The position numbers and the translations under genes were made by a program. A DNA stretch of 31,037 nt from a virus, in the IMG/VR virus record IMGVR_UViG_3300022074_000226, positions 1 through 31,037 of that record; one strand, 5' to 3'. The notes under the pieces are model-generated. The model was not told the DNA's origin. It saw only the letters and a list, made by a program, of their open reading frames with translations, and did no database searches. Below, piece after piece: positions 29,760-31,037 of this stretch (position 1 is the stretch's first letter; each line of letters starts with the position of its first letter).

Positions 29760-30153
29760 TAGTCGTACAAAAGGCGCGGCCTTTGAAAGATTTGTCATCA
29801 CTGCCATCAAAGACAACCTTGGCGAACAGCTACCAGAAACACCCAAGCGCAACCTCTCTCAATATCAGGTGGCTGGTGAGGCAGACATAGTTATCCCTAA
29901 ATGGTCTATTGAGTGCAAAGCCTACGCATCAGGCGGCAACTACAAGCAGGGCTGGTGGAAGCAAGCCTGTGACTCTGCTGAAGGCACAGATATGTTTCCT
30001 GTATTGATCTATAAGTTTAATAACAGACCGATCAAGTGCGTGATCCAGCTTATGGCTGTATGCCGCGATTTCTCTTATGATCCTAGTCTTGTGTGTGAGG
30101 TTTCTCTGCTAACTTGGTTTGAAATTGTTAGAGAAAGTTACGGAGAGGGTTGA
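29752..30153 (+). CDS. Hjc-like PD-(D/E)XK nuclease, probable Holliday junction resolvase
   Basis: The 133-residue protein begins SRTKGAAFERFVITAI, with E12 in the FER motif. It then has VAGEADIVI with D45 and WSIECKAY with E54 and K56, the complete E...D...ExK set of Hjc-type resolvases. A later GWWKQACDSAE helix fits nucleases of this group in phages. It would cut branched DNA before packaging. It ends at the start of the 30150 promoter: the last codon and stop GGT TGA overlap its -35 box. Confidence 0.75.
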   Translation: MVDSRTKGAAFERFVITAIKDNLGEQLPETPKRNLSQYQVAGEADIVIPKWSIECKAYASGGNYKQGWWKQACDSAEGTDMFPVLIYKFNNRPIKCVIQLMAVCRDFSYDPSLVCEVSLLTWFEIVRESYGEG

Positions 30154-30177
30154 CAGCTTTTTTTCTGTTCGTATAAT
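30150..30177 (+). promoter_or_regulatory. Perfect-consensus sigma70 promoter without a gene on its strand
   Basis: TTGACA (30150-30155), a 16-base spacer and TATAAT (30172-30177) match consensus at all twelve positions. The predicted start is near 30184. No open reading frame of note follows on this strand; the next genes are on the opposite strand. The promoter therefore probably makes a non-coding RNA that runs antisense into the gene at 30291-30521. Confidence 0.75.
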
Positions 30178-30184
30178 CAGCTTC

Positions 30185-30212
30185 GCTGTGTATAGCCGCG
30201 CAGCAAGTTTTT
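30185..30212 (+). terminator. Early hairpin with T5 directly after the promoter
   Basis: GCTGTG (30185-30190) pairs with CGCAGC (30199-30204), six pairs with one G-U around an eight-base loop, followed by AAG and TTTTT. It begins within a base or two of the predicted transcription start, so it may act as an attenuator or a stabilising 5' hairpin. Confidence 0.4.
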
Positions 30213-30243
30213 CCTTCGCACTATTGCTTTTCTATATTTGTAT

Positions 30244-30285
30244 AAAAAAAGAAACATTGCTTAGTAGTACTGCCACGCGGCAATG
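30244..30285 (-). terminator. Leftward terminator of the 30291 regulator gene
   Basis: On the minus strand CATTGC (30285-30280) pairs with GCAATG (30260-30255) around a 19-base loop that can pair internally (GCC with GGC is possible). TTTCTTTTTTT (30254-30244) follows. It lies just after the stop codon of the leftward gene. Confidence 0.55.
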
Positions 30286-30290
30286 CTAGG

Positions 30291-30521
30291 CTATATTGCT
30301 AATTGCAATTCTTTAATATGTCTATCTGCTAACTTTAGTTCTTTGGTTAGTCTTTCCACATCCTTTCTAGTTTGAATTAGCAATTCAATAGTTTTAGGCA
30401 CAGGCACTTCGCCTTTCTCATAATATGATATGGTTCTAAGTGATACGCCTATTCTCTGAGCCATCAAGCCTTGGGATATACCAAGCCTTGCTCTTTCTGC
30501 TTTGATTTCTGCTTTGGTCAT
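30291..30521 (-). CDS. Small helix-turn-helix regulator with a coiled-coil tail
   Basis: I use the ATG at 30521, with AAGGA about ten bases upstream, rather than the GTG at 30581, whose text is low quality. The 76-residue protein has an XRE-type domain at about residues 8-40 (ARLGISQGLMAQRIGVSLRTISYYEKGEVPVP) and then a heptad helix (TIELLIQTRKDVERLTKELKLADRHIKEL) that should make it a dimer. It lies opposite the antisense promoter unit. A second regulator beside the one at 29333 suggests a two-protein control circuit. Confidence 0.75.
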   Translation of the reverse strand: MTKAEIKAERARLGISQGLMAQRIGVSLRTISYYEKGEVPVPKTIELLIQTRKDVERLTKELKLADRHIKELQLAI

Positions 30522-30557
30522 GCTATTAAAATCCTTCCTTGCTTTGCTAGTGAGGCT

Positions 30558-30597
30558 GGGCTGTGCTGATGCCCTTGGCACAGCCCTTTCTCTTTTA
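30558..30597 (+). terminator. Strong rightward intrinsic terminator
   Basis: GGGCTGTGC (30558-30566) and GCACAGCCC (30578-30586) form a perfect nine-pair stem around an 11-base loop. TTTCTCTTTTA follows on the plus strand. No T-tract follows on the minus strand, so it works rightward, although the only leftward-facing neighbours are genes on the other strand. It fits as the end of the RNA from the 30150 promoter. Confidence 0.65.
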
Positions 30598-31017
30598 CTA
30601 ACTAACTTGAGTTACGCGGCAATGTGCCGCCGCAGTTACATTGATAATCAGAATGTAATCACCCTCATCATTTCTTTTGTATGACAACGCCAGCAGATCG
30701 CCAGCTATGGCCTGTTTCTTTATGCCTGATATACTAACGCGCCTGTCTGAACGCATGACTGTGCGGTACAGATTTACGCGGCATGGCGTGCCATCGTCAT
30801 ACTGGCCTTCTATCGTTACCTTATCGCCATTGGTCATGCTTTCCATGTCATGCCCTAGCAATAGCGCAAGCCTTCGTATGCTGGCATTGGCGTCAATGAT
30901 ATGCTTATCCAGCATAGTCTTTGTTAGGCGTAACGTGCCAATATCAGGCGATAGGCTTTCGATTATCCTATTCTCTTTACGCTTTGTAGCTTCTTCATTG
31001 CTTGTAAATTTAGTCAT
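30598..31017 (-). CDS. Hypothetical protein
   Basis: The 139-residue product is not recognised. It has a charged start (TSNEEATKRKENRIIESL), a helical middle (MLDKHIIDANASIRRLALLLGHD) and then beta-type segments (KVTIEGQYDDGTPCRVNLYRTV, DYILIINVTAAAHCRV). The late part could be a small beta-barrel or a nucleic-acid-binding fold. AAGGG lies eight bases upstream of the ATG. It is upstream of the small regulator gene on the same strand, with the terminator-like stem in between. A perfect GCGGC/GCCGC hairpin lies within its last codons. Confidence 0.65.
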   Translation of the reverse strand: MTKFTSNEEATKRKENRIIESLSPDIGTLRLTKTMLDKHIIDANASIRRLALLLGHDMESMTNGDKVTIEGQYDDGTPCRVNLYRTVMRSDRRVSISGIKKQAIAGDLLALSYKRNDEGDYILIINVTAAAHCRVTQVS

Positions 31018-31037
31018 GGCTTTGCCCTTTCTCTGCT

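Larger units (their letters stand above)
30178..30597 (+). ncRNA. Candidate antisense RNA over the leftward regulator gene
   Basis: The RNA would start near 30184 from the consensus promoter and end at the strong hairpin with a U-rich tract at 30558-30597, about 410 bases. It would cover the whole gene at 30291-30521 in antisense. An early hairpin at 30185-30212 could stop most transcripts after about 30 bases. The call rests on signals only; there is no coding evidence. Confidence 0.4.

Noticed and set aside
30522-30581. GTG start at 30581 for the small regulator
   Set aside because: It lies inside the terminator stem, has no ribosome site, and the added residues do not belong to the helix-turn-helix domain.
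1-31037. tRNA genes, CRISPR arrays, insertion sequences, integrase and attachment sites
   Set aside because: I looked through the gaps longer than 50 bases and saw no cloverleaf, no regularly spaced repeats, no transposase and no integrase gene.

Overview
The window looks like the structural, lysis and part of the DNA-metabolism region of a short-tailed (podovirus-type) phage. The evidence is the gene order. A large terminase, a T7-type portal, a scaffold and a capsid protein come first. They are followed by two tail tubular proteins, a gp13-like acetyltransferase-fold protein, three internal virion proteins of rising size (the last 1363 residues) and a tail fibre with a T7-type N-terminus. 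No bacterial housekeeping gene, tRNA, rRNA, CRISPR array, integrase or transposase is visible. Base composition is moderately AT-rich. The tail-fibre wording and the set of tiny basic proteins resemble families I associate with phages of marine alphaproteobacteria. That host guess is inference, not something the sequence proves.

Layout. 1-6939 (+): terminase, an RTX-toxin-acyltransferase-like protein, two small low-complexity proteins, portal, Bbp19-like protein, scaffold, major capsid and a probable decoration protein, closed by a GC-rich hairpin. 6994-18227 (+): tail tubes and ejection proteins. 18291-22645 (+): short tail fibre, then a cassette of small adhesin- and chaperone-like genes with a C1q-like protein and a paralogous pair. 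22645-25569 (+): a row of six small membrane proteins including two holin candidates, three tiny basic proteins and a T4-type lysozyme. 25562-26013 (+): two more basic mini-proteins, one with an AT-hook. Almost all start codons overlap the previous stop codon, so this whole strand is tightly packed and probably read as a few long transcripts.

26010-29245 (-): a convergent early-type operon carrying a PD-(D/E)XK exonuclease, small DNA-binding candidates, a probable single-strand annealing protein and an SSB-like protein with an acidic DIPF tail. It then has a structured 120-base intergenic region and two small genes. This looks like a phage recombination/replication module. 29246-29332 is a compact divergent control region: two sigma70-type promoters whose -35 boxes form one dyad. 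It lies between that operon and a rightward Cro/CI-type regulator whose start codon sits at the predicted transcription start (leaderless). The regulator is followed by a four-CxxC zinc-ribbon-like protein and an Hjc-like nuclease.

30154-31037: a perfect-consensus rightward promoter with no gene on its strand points into a leftward helix-turn-helix gene and ends at a strong rightward terminator, suggesting an antisense RNA. A last leftward gene of unknown function starts near the window edge. DNA polymerase, helicase/primase and any phage RNA polymerase must lie outside the window. The points most worth a second look are the HlyC-like acyltransferase, the structured minus-strand RNA at 26418-26540, the antisense promoter at 30150, the leaderless repressor switch, the basic mini-protein cluster, and the six-copy motif repeat in the largest ejection protein.
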